Positions 37,647 to 47,722 of a stretch of 62,428 nt of DNA are shown here, piece after piece. The stretch comes from Flavobacterium segetis. Lineage in GTDB: Bacteria; Bacteroidota; Bacteroidia; Flavobacteriales; Flavobacteriaceae. The notes under the pieces were generated by a model. It was not told the origin of the DNA, ran no database searches, and saw nothing but the letters and a program-made list of their open reading frames with translations. The stretch covers positions 1 through 62,428 of the forward strand of contig NZ_FQWE01000013.1 in assembly GCF_900129575.1 (NCBI RefSeq), given 5' to 3'. The translations under genes and the position numbers were made by a program. Every line of letters starts with the position of its first letter. Position 1 is the first letter of the stretch.

Positions 37647-39065
37647 ATGAAAATATTATATACTATTCTTTTTGCCTTTTTACTATCTACAGCTTATTCG
37701 CAAAAAGCGAATGAATATTTTGAAAAAATAAGAGATAATGAAGCGGAATTAACCGCTTTCTTTTCGCAGATGCCAAAAGGTGGAGATCTACATCACCACT
37801 TTTCAGGCTCTATTTATGCAGAACCGTTACTAAAGCGGGCCATTGAGGATAATTTTTACCTTAATATAGAAACAATGGATGTTCTTAAAGAAAGACCATC
37901 TAAAGGAAAGTGGGAACAATTTTCGGTATTAAAAAATAATGGAACTTTAGAACTATTTAAGCAAAAAATCTTGCAAAAATGGTCCGTAAAAGATTATAAT
38001 GGTGTTGATTATCCATCGGATAAATTATTCTTTGAGTCATTTATGAAATTTGAGCCCGCTATACAAGGAAATTTTGGTCAAGGATTAATAGAATTAAAAA
38101 ATAGAGCTATTACTGAAAACGTAAGTTATATTGAGACCCAATTGTCAACTATACCTACTACAATAAATACAGATGAACTGGGGCCATTTAATTCTCGATT
38201 AAGAAAATTAGCTTTAGTAAAAGATGAAAAAAAAATCCTGAAATCCCTAGATTCAATTTACACTAGCTTAATTAAAAAGGGAGCAGAAACTGATGCAAAA
38301 AATTTTAATATAAATTTCGTCACTAAGTTGCATAACGATTTAAAAATTGATGATTCGCAATTTACGATGCGTTATCAAAATTTTGTATTGCGTTTTATGG
38401 AACCTGTCGATTTATTCAAAAACTTGGTCATTGCATTTATATCTGCAGATGGTAGTCCGCTTATGGCAGGCGTTAATATCGTTTCTCCCGAAGATGGTGA
38501 AACATCAATGAATGATTACTGGTTGCATATGATTATGTTCAAATACTGTCATTCTCGTTATCCAAATGTGAAGTACACGATGCACGCCGGAGAACTTACC
38601 CTTGGACTAGTGCAGCCAGAAGAACTAACGTGGCATATAAGTGCTGCCGTTTACACCGCGGGGACAAATCGAATAGGCCACGGCGTTGATATAGCTTATG
38701 AGAAAGATGCCTACGATTTACTGCGTTTTATGGCAAAAAATAAAATTCCAGTAGAAATTAATTTGGTAAGTAATGAATTTATTTTAAAAGTAAAAGAGAA
38801 TCGTCATCCGTTGACATTATATAAAAATTTTGGCGTTCCCATTGTTATTAGTACTGATGATGCTGGAATTCTGCGCTCTAATATGACGGAACAATATGTT
38901 TTATTAGCAAAAAGATATAAAAATATATCTTATGCTGATATAAAGGAATTTGTTTACAATAGTATCAATTACAGTTTTATCAGAGAAGAAAAAGTTCGAA
39001 AAAATTTACTAAATGATTTAGATAGTCGATTTAAAACCTTTGAAGCAAAATTTCCCTTACAATAA
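37647..39065 (+). CDS. Secreted adenosine deaminase (ADGF-like)
   Basis: 472 residues. Signal peptide about 1-19 (STAYSQ). Adenosine deaminase TIM barrel with the zinc HxH motif GDLHHHFSGS (H49, H51), TMHAGE (His plus the catalytic Glu), RIGHGVDIAY and the final zinc aspartate in VISTDDAGI. About 120 residues longer than cytoplasmic Add. With its export signal it resembles the adenosine-deaminase-related growth factor group, which acts outside the cell. Predicted reaction: extracytoplasmic adenosine to inosine plus ammonia, useful for nucleoside scavenging alongside the secreted nuclease at 17919. Followed by a terminator. Confidence 0.88.
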   Translation: MKILYTILFAFLLSTAYSQKANEYFEKIRDNEAELTAFFSQMPKGGDLHHHFSGSIYAEPLLKRAIEDNFYLNIETMDVLKERPSKGKWEQFSVLKNNGTLELFKQKILQKWSVKDYNGVDYPSDKLFFESFMKFEPAIQGNFGQGLIELKNRAITENVSYIETQLSTIPTTINTDELGPFNSRLRKLALVKDEKKILKSLDSIYTSLIKKGAETDAKNFNINFVTKLHNDLKIDDSQFTMRYQNFVLRFMEPVDLFKNLVIAFISADGSPLMAGVNIVSPEDGETSMNDYWLHMIMFKYCHSRYPNVKYTMHAGELTLGLVQPEELTWHISAAVYTAGTNRIGHGVDIAYEKDAYDLLRFMAKNKIPVEINLVSNEFILKVKENRHPLTLYKNFGVPIVISTDDAGILRSNMTEQYVLLAKRYKNISYADIKEFVYNSINYSFIREEKVRKNLLNDLDSRFKTFEAKFPLQ

Positions 39066-39100
39066 TCTGTGTTCAATAAACAAATCATTTTGAAATCTCA

Positions 39101-39132
39101 AAACTCACTTAGAATTACTAAGCGAGTTTTTT
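39101..39132 (+). terminator. Terminator of the adenosine deaminase gene
   Basis: Stem 39101-39112 with 39119-39130 (one A-C mismatch), 6-base loop, T run. Confidence 0.8.
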
Positions 39133-39283
39133 TGTTTACATCAAAGAAATTTAATAAAATACTTACTTATGGATTTAAAGTAAATAAATGATTAAATTTG
39201 ATAGTGTAATCAATTTTAGTAAACAAGAAAGTTGCTTTTTACACTTGTAAATTGATTAACAACAATTTCTAAAAAAATTCGCA

Positions 39284-40171
39284 ATGGCATTTATTGATTA
39301 TTACAAAATTCTTGGAGTGGATAATAAAGCAACTGATGTCGAAATAAAAAAGGCATACAGAAAACTCGCTCGGAAGCATCATCCAGATTTAAATCCTAAC
39401 GACCAAGAAGCCGAAAAAAAGTTTAAGGAAATAAATGAGGCGAATGAAGTATTAAGTCATTCTGAAAACCGAAAAAAATATGATGATTACGGTGAAAATT
39501 GGAAAAATGCGGAGCAATTTGAAAAATCAAAACAGCAGCAACAATATCAAGGAAATGGACAGCAAACTGATTATGCAGATGGGGCTGATTTCTCAAACTT
39601 CTTCGAATCGATGTTTGGCGGAAGAACTTCTAATGGAGGCCGCAGAAGTACTCAATTTAAAGGACAAGATTTCAATGCCGAGCTACAGCTCGACTTGAAA
39701 GATGTTTACACCACTCAAAAGAGAACCCTTACCATTAACGGAAAAAACATAAGAATTACAATTCCTGCAGGAGTTGAAAATGGACAACAAATAAAAATTA
39801 GCGGACTTGGTGGCGAAGGTGCCAGTAGCGGTCCAAAGGGCGATTTGTACATAACATTTTCAATAGAGAATCACAGCAAATTTAAATTAGAAAATCACAA
39901 TCTTTATTCTTCGGTCGATCTAGATCTATTTACAGCTACTCTTGGAGGTGATATTACTGCCGAAACATTTGACGGAAAGGTAAAACTAAGTGTAAAACCA
40001 GGCACTCAAAATGGAACAAAAGTTAAACTGAAAGGTAAAGGATTTCCTATTTATAAAAAGGATGGAGAATTCGGTGACTTATATCTTACTTATCAAATAC
40101 TTATTCCTAAAAATCTTTCTGAAAAAGAAAAAGAATTATTCACAGAACTTGCAAAACTCAGAAAATCATGA
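39284..40171 (+). CDS. cbpA: CbpA-type DnaJ co-chaperone
   Basis: 295 residues. N-terminal J domain (about 4-70) with the HPD motif in RKHHPDLNP, a Gly/Phe-Asn-rich linker (about 85-125), and two C-terminal beta-barrel substrate domains (about 130-290, [27 protein letters not shown]). The zinc finger of true DnaJ is absent, as expected for CbpA. It stimulates DnaK. The next gene overlaps it by 4 bases (ATGA) and encodes a CbpM-like partner, which supports the CbpA assignment. Confidence 0.92.
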   Translation: MAFIDYYKILGVDNKATDVEIKKAYRKLARKHHPDLNPNDQEAEKKFKEINEANEVLSHSENRKKYDDYGENWKNAEQFEKSKQQQQYQGNGQQTDYADGADFSNFFESMFGGRTSNGGRRSTQFKGQDFNAELQLDLKDVYTTQKRTLTINGKNIRITIPAGVENGQQIKISGLGGEGASSGPKGDLYITFSIENHSKFKLENHNLYSSVDLDLFTATLGGDITAETFDGKVKLSVKPGTQNGTKVKLKGKGFPIYKKDGEFGDLYLTYQILIPKNLSEKEKELFTELAKLRKS

Positions 40172-40461
40172 CTCTAGAAAATCTTATTTCGATACCTGAA
40201 TTATGTTCCCATTACCAGATGGAAATGTCATTTTTTACCAATCTTAAGGAAGTGGGTTTAGTTGAAATAAAAACAGTTGAAACTATTTCTTATATTGATT
40301 CTGCTTGCATATACGAAATCGAGAAGATGATTCACATTCACCAAGATTTAGATGTGAATATTGAAGGAATTGATGTGGTTTTAAATTTATTAGAAAAAAT
40401 AGAGGCCTTAAATAATGAAGTTACGTCATTGAAAAACAGATTGCGCTTGTATGAAAGTTAA
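40168..40461 (+). CDS. cbpM: CbpM-like chaperone modulator
   Basis: 97 residues, MerR-like fold without a canonical DNA-binding start. Sequence [20 protein letters not shown], then [22 protein letters not shown], the hallmark of CbpM, then a short coiled coil ([19 protein letters not shown]). Family knowledge: E. coli CbpM binds the J domain of CbpA and inhibits it. The 4-base overlap with cbpA indicates translational coupling and a fixed ratio of the two proteins. Confidence 0.88.
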   Translation: MTLENLISIPELCSHYQMEMSFFTNLKEVGLVEIKTVETISYIDSACIYEIEKMIHIHQDLDVNIEGIDVVLNLLEKIEALNNEVTSLKNRLRLYES

Positions 40462-40669
40462 ACTAAATTCTTTACTGCAAGCAATATCAAAATGATAATT
40501 AAGGTCATTTTACAAACAAAAAAACTTAACATTGTTTTATAGAATGATTATTTGCTTCTCCATTAAAGGTCAATCTTTATAATATTCTTAAATCAATAAA
40601 AAATAGGAGAAAAAATGTAATCTTATTTTATTTCATCTTTAAAAGAGATTATTTTTAATTGATAACTTC

Positions 40670-41476
40670 TTGTTTAAATCAATTTTTAAGACTGTGAGCA
40701 GTAAAAATAAAATAGTTCACTCATTTGAAAAATTCTTCCTAGAAATAGGAGAACTATCCTATTTTGCAAGACGTTTTTTTAATGAAGTATTTAATCGGCC
40801 ATTTGAATTAAAAGAGTTTTTACGACAGTGTTATAACATGGGGAATCGATCACTTCTTCTAGTTGCAGTTACAGGATTTATAATAGGACTAGTATTTGAT
40901 TTGCAATCTAGACCCACACTACAGCAGTTTGGAGCTGTTTCTTGGATACCTTCAATGGTGAGTATTTCAATCATCAGAGAAATAGGACCTATCATAACTG
41001 CTTTAATTTGCGCAGGTAAAATAGGTTCAGGAATAGGTGCTGAATTAGGTTCGATGCGAGTTACTGAACAAATTGATGCTATGGAAGTATCTGGAACTAA
41101 TCCTTTTAAATATCTTGTGGTAACCCGTATTCTGGCTACTACACTCATGTTACCTCTTTTAGTCTTTTTTGGCGATGCAATTGCAATATTTGGATCCTAT
41201 CTTGTTGAAAATATAAAAGGAAATGTGTCTTTTTTGCTGTATTATAATCAGGTTTTTAATGCATCTGAATTTAGCGACTTAATACCAGCAACCATTAAGT
41301 CCTTCTTTTTTGGATTCGCAATAGGTTTAGTGGGCTGTTTTAAAGGATACAATTGTAAAAAAGGAACAGCTGGTGTGGGAGTTGCAGCTAATTCTGCGGT
41401 CGTATATACTTCAATGTTACTTTTTGTAATAGATTTTATTGCTGTTTTTATAACTAACATTTTTTATGATTTATAG
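40670..41476 (+). CDS. mlaE: MlaE-family ABC permease (TTG or GTG start)
   Basis: 268 residues as read from a TTG; a GTG nine codons later is an alternative, and no ATG precedes the conserved region. About five membrane helices. MlaE signatures: FARRFFNEVFNRPFE, REIGPIITALICAGKIGSGI and AELGSMRVTEQIDAMEV. It is the permease of an MCE-type lipid transporter that moves phospholipids between the inner and outer membranes. Directly followed (6 bases) by the ATPase gene and then the MCE substrate-binding gene. Confidence 0.9.
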   Translation: MFKSIFKTVSSKNKIVHSFEKFFLEIGELSYFARRFFNEVFNRPFELKEFLRQCYNMGNRSLLLVAVTGFIIGLVFDLQSRPTLQQFGAVSWIPSMVSISIIREIGPIITALICAGKIGSGIGAELGSMRVTEQIDAMEVSGTNPFKYLVVTRILATTLMLPLLVFFGDAIAIFGSYLVENIKGNVSFLLYYNQVFNASEFSDLIPATIKSFFFGFAIGLVGCFKGYNCKKGTAGVGVAANSAVVYTSMLLFVIDFIAVFITNIFYDL

Positions 41477-41482
41477 GTTAAT

Positions 41483-42235
41483 ATGAATTTAAAGAGCGAA
41501 AATACAAAACCAATTATCGAAGTGAAAAACCTAATGAAAAGTTACGGTAATAACCACGTTCTTAATAAATTTAACCTTGTCTTAAATGAAGGGGAAAATT
41601 TAATAATAATGGGGAAATCGGGATCTGGGAAATCTGTTCTTATTAAATGCATTATTGGTTTAGAAACCGCTGATAGCGGCACCATCACCGTAATGGGAAA
41701 AAATATAAACGGCTTAGACCGCACAACTTTAGACGAACTTAGAACAGAAATAGGTTTTTTATTTCAGGGCAGTGCCTTGTACGATTCAATGACCGTGAGA
41801 GAAAATTTAGAATTTCCACTGCGAAGGCATACTAAAAAATTTGGAGTGATTAAGGACACATCACCTTTAGTGATGCAAGCATTAGAAAATGTAGGTCTTG
41901 CACAAACAATGAACTTAATGCCCGAAGAACTATCAGGAGGCATGAAGCGAAGAATAGCATTAGCGAGAACATTAATTTTACAACCAAAAGTGATTCTTTA
42001 TGACGAACCAACTACTGGATTAGACCCAATAACTGCAAAGGAAATATTGATACTAATGAAATCAATTCAAGATAAATACAACACCTCATCAATCATAATT
42101 ACACATGATGTCGATTGCGCCAGAGTAATTTCGAATAGGATGATTTTATTAGTTGATGGCATTAATTATGCAGAAGGAACCTTTGAGCAATTGTCCCTTT
42201 CAAAGGATCCTAAAGTACAAGCTTTCTTTAAATAA
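41483..42235 (+). CDS. mlaF: MlaF-type ABC ATPase
   Basis: 250 residues. Walker A GKSGSGKSVLIK, Q-loop GFLFQGSALYDSMTV, signature LSGGMKRRIALARTL, Walker B VILYDEPTTGLD and the H-loop IIITHDVD. The sequence ALYDSMTVRENLEFPLRRH is typical of MlaF. It powers the MlaE permease upstream. No MlaB-like STAS gene is nearby, which is common in Bacteroidetes. Confidence 0.93.
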   Translation: MNLKSENTKPIIEVKNLMKSYGNNHVLNKFNLVLNEGENLIIMGKSGSGKSVLIKCIIGLETADSGTITVMGKNINGLDRTTLDELRTEIGFLFQGSALYDSMTVRENLEFPLRRHTKKFGVIKDTSPLVMQALENVGLAQTMNLMPEELSGGMKRRIALARTLILQPKVILYDEPTTGLDPITAKEILILMKSIQDKYNTSSIIITHDVDCARVISNRMILLVDGINYAEGTFEQLSLSKDPKVQAFFK

Positions 42236-42243
42236 TATCGAAT

Positions 42244-43221
42244 ATGGAAAAAACGACATCACAAAAAATACGTCTTGGATTCTTTGTTATTTCAGGCCTA
42301 ATCATTTTTATAGTTGCCATTTATTTTATTGGCGATAAACAAAAAATGTTTGGACAAACTAATCATCTAAAAGCGATTTTCAATAATGTAAACGGATTAC
42401 AGTTAGGCAATAACGTGCGGTATTCTGGCGTAAACGCAGGTACAGTGCGAACCATAAATATGATTAATGATAGCGTAATAGAAGTAGAAATGCTTATTGA
42501 CAAATCTATTTTTAGTCACATAAAAAAAGATGCCATAGCTATTATAGGTTCTGATGGACTAGTAGGAAATATGATTATCAATATTGTTCCCGGTAAAGGC
42601 AACAAAGCAGCTGTTGAGCATGGAGACCAAATTACGACCGTCAAAAGAGTGCAAACCGATGATCTTCTAAGCACGCTGGACGTTACTAATAAAAATGCAG
42701 CTCTCCTCACTGCCGATTTACTTAAAATAACAAAAGAAATTATAGAAGGCAAAGGAACAGTTGGTTCATTAATAAACGATACGGTTATTGCGCAAGATCT
42801 AAAACAGACTATGTTTTACTTAAAAGTAACAGGAAAAGGAACAGCAGAATCCGTCACAAAATTAAATAAGCTAATTGGTTCTTTAGAGAACAAAAACAAC
42901 GTTATAGGCGTTTTAAAAGATACGGCTGTAGCTAATGATATTAAAAAAATAGTACAAAATTTAGATCGGTCGAGTGCTGGAATTGATAAACTGGTAAGTA
43001 ATTTAAACACTACCATACTCAATATTAAGGAAGGAAAAGGAGCTTTGAATTACCTGTCCAATGATCCTAATTTAGTTAGAAAGATTGACTCTACAATGAT
43101 AAATATTAATGAAGCTAGCTTTAGATTGAACGAAAATTTAGAAGCTTTAAAGCACAATTTCTTATTTAGAGGCTATTTTAAAAAACAGGAGAAAGAAAAA
43201 CAAAAAGCTATAAAAAAGTAA
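42244..43221 (+). CDS. mlaD: MlaD-type MCE-domain protein
   Basis: 325 residues. One N-terminal membrane helix (about 12-29), one MCE domain (about 35-125: LKAIFNNVNGLQLGNNVRYS; GSDGLVGNMIINIVPG), then a long helical tail (about 140-310). The tail contains GKGTVGSLINDTVIAQDL and GKGALNYLSND, two copies of a G-K-G-x-x-x-x-L-x-N-D repeat. It is anchored in the inner membrane and binds lipid in the periplasm. The long tail is typical of Bacteroidetes members and may span towards the outer membrane. Last gene of the mlaEFD operon. Confidence 0.9.
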   Translation: MEKTTSQKIRLGFFVISGLIIFIVAIYFIGDKQKMFGQTNHLKAIFNNVNGLQLGNNVRYSGVNAGTVRTINMINDSVIEVEMLIDKSIFSHIKKDAIAIIGSDGLVGNMIINIVPGKGNKAAVEHGDQITTVKRVQTDDLLSTLDVTNKNAALLTADLLKITKEIIEGKGTVGSLINDTVIAQDLKQTMFYLKVTGKGTAESVTKLNKLIGSLENKNNVIGVLKDTAVANDIKKIVQNLDRSSAGIDKLVSNLNTTILNIKEGKGALNYLSNDPNLVRKIDSTMININEASFRLNENLEALKHNFLFRGYFKKQEKEKQKAIKK

Positions 43222-43767
43222 TTTTATTTGATTAAACTAGGATTCATTTTATTTGTCTTTTAATACTATTTGGAATTTCAGTATCTATTGTGCAAATGAT
43301 AAGTAATGCGTTTCCATTTCTTAAATGAAAATAGGTCTTGAAATTATAAATTAGCTTTGAGTTTCTGTAATCTATTATTCCAAATGGATAATTTTTTTAT
43401 TTCCTATGCAACTTTATATAAAACAGATAATTCATTTCCTTAGTAAAATAATTTTATTTAGCTAAAAATGAAATGATTATGTTAAATTTAGAAGAGTCAA
43501 AATTTTTTTTAATTTGAGTTATAAACGTTTTTAACATTGTAGATTGATCAATTATTAATAGTTACAGCATTAATTTAAAAATCAATAAATCTGTTTTTGA
43601 GCTGTAAAATATTTTAAAAATACAATTCTTTACTATCTTTTGACCAATACTTATTTATATTTGATACAATAAAATAACTCCCATTTAGAACAGGAGTGTC
43701 TTTGTCTATTGTCATAATTTCAAATTCTATAATAAGTCAAAATAATCTTGAGAAAAAAATTTACTTT
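43222..43767. other. Gene-free stretch between mlaD and ugd
   Basis: About 545 AT-rich bases at the meeting point of two convergent genes. No gene, tRNA or strong hairpin seen. Not clear why it is so long. Confidence 0.35.
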
Positions 43768-45105
43768 CTACTTTAAAATATACCTGACAGTATCAACGCC
43801 AATACAGAAGTAATCAAACTCATTTTGTCTCATTTCGTCTTTGTCATAAATATTTCTTCCGTCAAAAACAGCGGGTGTTTTCAATAGTTTTTTGATCACG
43901 TTAAAATTTGGAATTCTAAATTCTGGCCACTCTGTAATTATTGCTAAACAATCCGAATCTATTAGTGCTTCATATTGGTCATTATAATAAGAAATTGTAT
44001 CTCCGAAATGATGCTTTGCTTCTGGAATAGCAACTGGATCATAAGCTTTAACGCGAGCTCCCGCTTTTAAAAGCTTGCTTACTATTTCTAAAGATGGTGC
44101 TTCACGCATGTCATCAGTATGAGGCTTGAACGACAATCCCCATAAAGTTACTGTTTTACCTTTGACATCACCATTGTAATAATTCAAAATTTTATTGAAT
44201 AATATAGACTTTTGCGCCTTATTGACAGCTTCAACAGCCTTTAAAACTTGTAAATCATAGTTGTACTCACCAGCTGTTTTAATTAATGCTTGAACATCTT
44301 TGGGAAAACAAGAACCTCCATAGCCAATACCTGGATAAATAAATTTGTTACCAATACGACCATCTGATCCAATACCTTTTCTTACTTGATTAATATCTGC
44401 TCCTACGAGTTCGCAAAGATTTGCAATATCATTAATAAAGCTAATTTTAGTAGCTAGCATAGAATTTGCCGCATACTTTGTCATTTCAGCAGAAACAATA
44501 TCCATAAAAATTATAGGATGTCCGTTTAATACAAAAGGTTTGTATAATTGTGTCAACAACTCTTCTGCATATTCACTTTCTATCCCCACCACAATTCTAT
44601 CAGGTTTTAAAAAATCATCAATTGCAGCTCCTTCTTTTAGAAACTCAGGATTTGACGCTACATCAAAATCGATATTTACTTTACGTTTATCTAGCTCTTC
44701 CTGTATTGCCTTTTTAACCCTTAACGAAGTACCTACGGGAACAGTACTTTTTGTAATCACAAGTGTATACTTATTCATGTGTTTACCACAATCACGAGCA
44801 ACGGCTAGTACATATTTTAAATCTGCGCTTCCATCTTCATCAGGTGGCGTTCCCACAGATATAAAAATTATTTCAGATTCCTTAACTGCTGCTGCAATAT
44901 TGGTGGTAAACTTTAGTCTTTCCTTTTTCATGTTACGAACTATCATTTCTTCTAGTCCGGGTTCGTAAATGGGTATAATACCATTGTTAAGATTATCAAT
45001 TTTACTTTGATCAATATCAACACAAACGACATCAATACCGACTTCTGAAAAACAAGCACCTGTAACTAAACCAACATATCCACTTCCTACAATTGTTATC
45101 TTCAT
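43768..45105 (-). CDS. ugd: UDP-glucose 6-dehydrogenase
   Basis: 445 residues. NAD-binding GSGYVGLVTGACFSEVG at the start, VVCVDIDQSKI for ribose binding, ITKSTVPVGTS, and the catalytic cysteine in GIGYGGSCFPKDVQALI near residue 260. C-terminal UDP-binding domain with LWGLSFKPHTDDMREAPS. Reaction: UDP-glucose plus two NAD+ to UDP-glucuronate, a precursor for surface polysaccharides. No glycan-synthesis genes are adjacent in this window, so it is an isolated supplier. Confidence 0.94.
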   Translation of the reverse strand: MKITIVGSGYVGLVTGACFSEVGIDVVCVDIDQSKIDNLNNGIIPIYEPGLEEMIVRNMKKERLKFTTNIAAAVKESEIIFISVGTPPDEDGSADLKYVLAVARDCGKHMNKYTLVITKSTVPVGTSLRVKKAIQEELDKRKVNIDFDVASNPEFLKEGAAIDDFLKPDRIVVGIESEYAEELLTQLYKPFVLNGHPIIFMDIVSAEMTKYAANSMLATKISFINDIANLCELVGADINQVRKGIGSDGRIGNKFIYPGIGYGGSCFPKDVQALIKTAGEYNYDLQVLKAVEAVNKAQKSILFNKILNYYNGDVKGKTVTLWGLSFKPHTDDMREAPSLEIVSKLLKAGARVKAYDPVAIPEAKHHFGDTISYYNDQYEALIDSDCLAIITEWPEFRIPNFNVIKKLLKTPAVFDGRNIYDKDEMRQNEFDYFCIGVDTVRYILK

Positions 45106-45465
45106 AATTCCTATTTTATTTTTTAATAAATTTAATATTTTTTAAGATGTGCGATCAAGATCGATTTAATTTTACATCACGTTTACTGCTCTTTTTTTTA
45201 CAACATATCTATAATTTCAGAAAAAAAATTAATATTTACTGAACCAATTTAAAAAGAAACACTTCGGTTTTTAAACATTTATACAAAGTCTCTTTTCTTT
45301 TAAAACAACACTAAAGTAACAAATTTCGCTTTTCACTAGTCAAAATAAATATGCAATATCTAAATTTTGGAACTTTCATTAAGAAGTAAAAGATCATAAC
45401 CATCATATTTTGTTATAAAAATAAATTTTTAAAGGCCACAACTTACATTAGTACTTAGGTGAGAC
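45106..45465. other. Gene-free stretch upstream of ugd
   Basis: About 360 AT-rich bases. It should hold the ugd promoter on the minus strand, but no full TTG/TAnnTTTG pair is clear. An imperfect palindromic string GATCAAGATCGAT lies near 45155. Confidence 0.35.
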
Positions 45466-46590
45466 TTAAATTGTCTTCAACGCATCTATAAATGCATCTA
45501 CATCATCTTTGGTGTTAGAATAACTCAAGGAAATTCGTAAACTAGGTTTTTTCAAATCTTCTTCTGATAAAATTTCTGCCAAAACATGAGATGGTTTTAT
45601 ACTTCCTGATTGACAAGCACTACCACGTGAAACGGCAATTCCTTTCATGTCTAAGTGAAACAAAATCATGGCAGTTTTATCTTCTGTAAAAGGTAAGAGA
45701 ACGTTTAAAATGGTATAAAAACCATTGATATCACCATTAATTTTAAATGTTGGAAATTGACTTTTAAGTTGAGAAATAAGATACTCTTTTAAATCTAATA
45801 TGTACTCTCTTTCTTCAGCCATATTTAAACAAGAATACTCTAAAGCCTTCGCCATTCCGGCAATTTGATGGAGAGCTTCTGTTCCGGCTCGTAATCCTTT
45901 TTCCTGATCTCCTCCAAAAAATAGCGGTTGTAATCCAGAATTTTTACGAATAAATGCAAACCCAACTCCCTTAGGCCCGTGAAATTTATGAGCACTTGCT
46001 ACAATAAAGTCGACTGTACATTTTTGTAAATCGATGCGTGTTTTACCAACGGATTGTACCGTATCCGAATGGAATAATGCACCGTGCTCTTTACAAATCA
46101 TACTCACATGCTCTAGGTCAAGAACTGTTCCTACTTCATTATTTACATGCATTAAACTTACTAATGTCTTCCTATCTTGCGATAGTAGTTCAACTAAATG
46201 AGTTATATCTATTTCTCCATCTGGCTTGACATTAATAAAATCAACTTGAATATCATATTCTTTTTTTAATACAAAAACCGCATAAAGTACAGCATGATGC
46301 TCAATTTTACTCGTTATAATTCGTTTGACGTTTAAATCTTTCACCGCCGAACGAAGAATCCAATTATTTGCCTCCGTGCCACAAGAAGTAAAAATAACTT
46401 CCTGAGCAGTAGCATTTAAATTTTGCGCTATAGATTTTCTGGAAAGTTCTAATATGCTTTTTGATTTCCTACCTAAAGCATGTGTTGACGATGGGTTTCC
46501 ATAATTTTCGGTTAGTACCTTGGTCATTTCCTGAACTACCTCCGGACGAACAGAAGTTGTGGAAGCATTATCTAAATATATATTTCTCAT
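45466..46590 (-). CDS. Cysteine desulfurase (NifS/IscS-like)
   Basis: 374 residues, class V PLP enzyme. Start YLDNASTTSVRPEV, FTSCGTEANNWIL, PLP lysine in VASAHKFHGPKGVGF and the persulfide cysteine in SRGSACQSGS near residue 320. Predicted to take sulfur from cysteine for Fe-S clusters or thio-modified tRNA. No iscU or sufU gene is adjacent, so the acceptor is unknown. It is co-transcribed with a RarD-type transporter 9 bases upstream. The shared function of the pair is not obvious. Confidence 0.9.
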   Translation of the reverse strand: MRNIYLDNASTTSVRPEVVQEMTKVLTENYGNPSSTHALGRKSKSILELSRKSIAQNLNATAQEVIFTSCGTEANNWILRSAVKDLNVKRIITSKIEHHAVLYAVFVLKKEYDIQVDFINVKPDGEIDITHLVELLSQDRKTLVSLMHVNNEVGTVLDLEHVSMICKEHGALFHSDTVQSVGKTRIDLQKCTVDFIVASAHKFHGPKGVGFAFIRKNSGLQPLFFGGDQEKGLRAGTEALHQIAGMAKALEYSCLNMAEEREYILDLKEYLISQLKSQFPTFKINGDINGFYTILNVLLPFTEDKTAMILFHLDMKGIAVSRGSACQSGSIKPSHVLAEILSEEDLKKPSLRISLSYSNTKDDVDAFIDALKTI

Positions 46591-46599
46591 TTTTGACTT

Positions 46600-47526
46600 T
46601 TATAAATTAGTTTGAGCCTTTCTTCTAGGTAACATAAAATTTCCCTTACTAGAAAAAAGTATTTTTTTATTAAAAATAAGTATCGCAATTAGAATTAAAA
46701 AATAAGATAACAGTTGTCGCGAACTTATTTGCTCATTATAATAAAAAATTGCTAAGATAAAATTAATTAATGGGTTGATATAAATCATAATTCCAACAGC
46801 AGAAGAAGTAATTCCTTTAAGTGCATATAAGCTTAAAAATAGTGGGATGATTGTAAAAAAAACTACAATTATCATCATATAATAATAAAATAAAGGCTCC
46901 GTTGGGATAATTCCGCTGAACTTAGGGTAAAACGGCAGTAAAACAATCGCACTAAAAATAAGTTGAAGTGTTAAAACCAAAAATTTATCCATAACATTAT
47001 TTTTACGCTGACTTACAAGATATAAAGCGTAAGTAGCAGCAACAATCAAACTATAAAAATATGCATGAAAATGATTAAATGAAAGTAACAAACAACTCAA
47101 AATACTAATAAAAACTGCAATCCACTGCCACTTATTTAGTTTTTCTTTTAAGATGAAATACGCAAAAACTGTGGTGAGTATTGGACAAATTAAATACGCT
47201 AATGAAGCCGCATTTACAGAAACATGATTAACCACATAGATAAAAACGAACCAATTTAAGGTTAGAAATATACCTCCGCCAAAAGTTAGCGCAATGATAC
47301 TTCTTTTCTGTTTTACATCGCAATTTTTAAATATCGTCCAATTAGCGCGTATGTGACTTCTGCGAAAGCCCACATTTATTAAAACCATCACGATGACGCT
47401 CAAGAATACTCTATAAAAAAGTATATCTAAAGATGCATAATTGTGTAAAGGTTTAAGAGCAAAACTAAAAAAACCCCAAATAAAGAAGGCGATAAATGCA
47501 GCGGAGTAATACTTAGTAAGAGACAT
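46600..47526 (-). CDS. RarD/EamA-family permease
   Basis: 308 residues from the ATG at 47526. A TTG 21 bases earlier overlaps the -7 box and is rejected. About ten membrane helices in two EamA halves, with the RarD phrases FFIWGFFSFALKPL, TFGGGIFLTLNWFVFIYVVN and NAASLAYLICPILTTVFAYF. Family knowledge: drug/metabolite superfamily transporters, substrate unknown for RarD; amino-acid export is one proposal. Shares its transcript with the cysteine desulfurase. Confidence 0.88.
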   Translation of the reverse strand: MSLTKYYSAAFIAFFIWGFFSFALKPLHNYASLDILFYRVFLSVIVMVLINVGFRRSHIRANWTIFKNCDVKQKRSIIALTFGGGIFLTLNWFVFIYVVNHVSVNAASLAYLICPILTTVFAYFILKEKLNKWQWIAVFISILSCLLLSFNHFHAYFYSLIVAATYALYLVSQRKNNVMDKFLVLTLQLIFSAIVLLPFYPKFSGIIPTEPLFYYYMMIIVVFFTIIPLFLSLYALKGITSSAVGIMIYINPLINFILAIFYYNEQISSRQLLSYFLILIAILIFNKKILFSSKGNFMLPRRKAQTNL

Positions 47527-47544
47527 AATGCATATAAATTCCTG

Positions 47545-47552
47545 CAAAGATA
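47545..47552 (-). promoter_or_regulatory. -7 box of the rarD-desulfurase operon
   Basis: TATCTTTG on the minus strand, 18 bases before the ATG at 47526; no clear -33 TTG. Confidence 0.55.
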
Positions 47553-47722
47553 ATGAATACCATATACTTTTAAATAAAATATGAAAACCAGATAAAAAAC
47601 TTCCTTTAAAAAACTGCTTTTTTAATCTTAATACATGTGGTCAAAAGCACTAAAAATGCTATTTTCAAGATAGACTGTAATTGTAACAAATTAAAATTCT
47701 ATTTTTACTCAAATTTTTAAAA

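Noticed and set aside
44540..44968. 142-codon frame antisense to ugd
   Set aside because: Shadow frame; ugd on the other strand is complete and well conserved.
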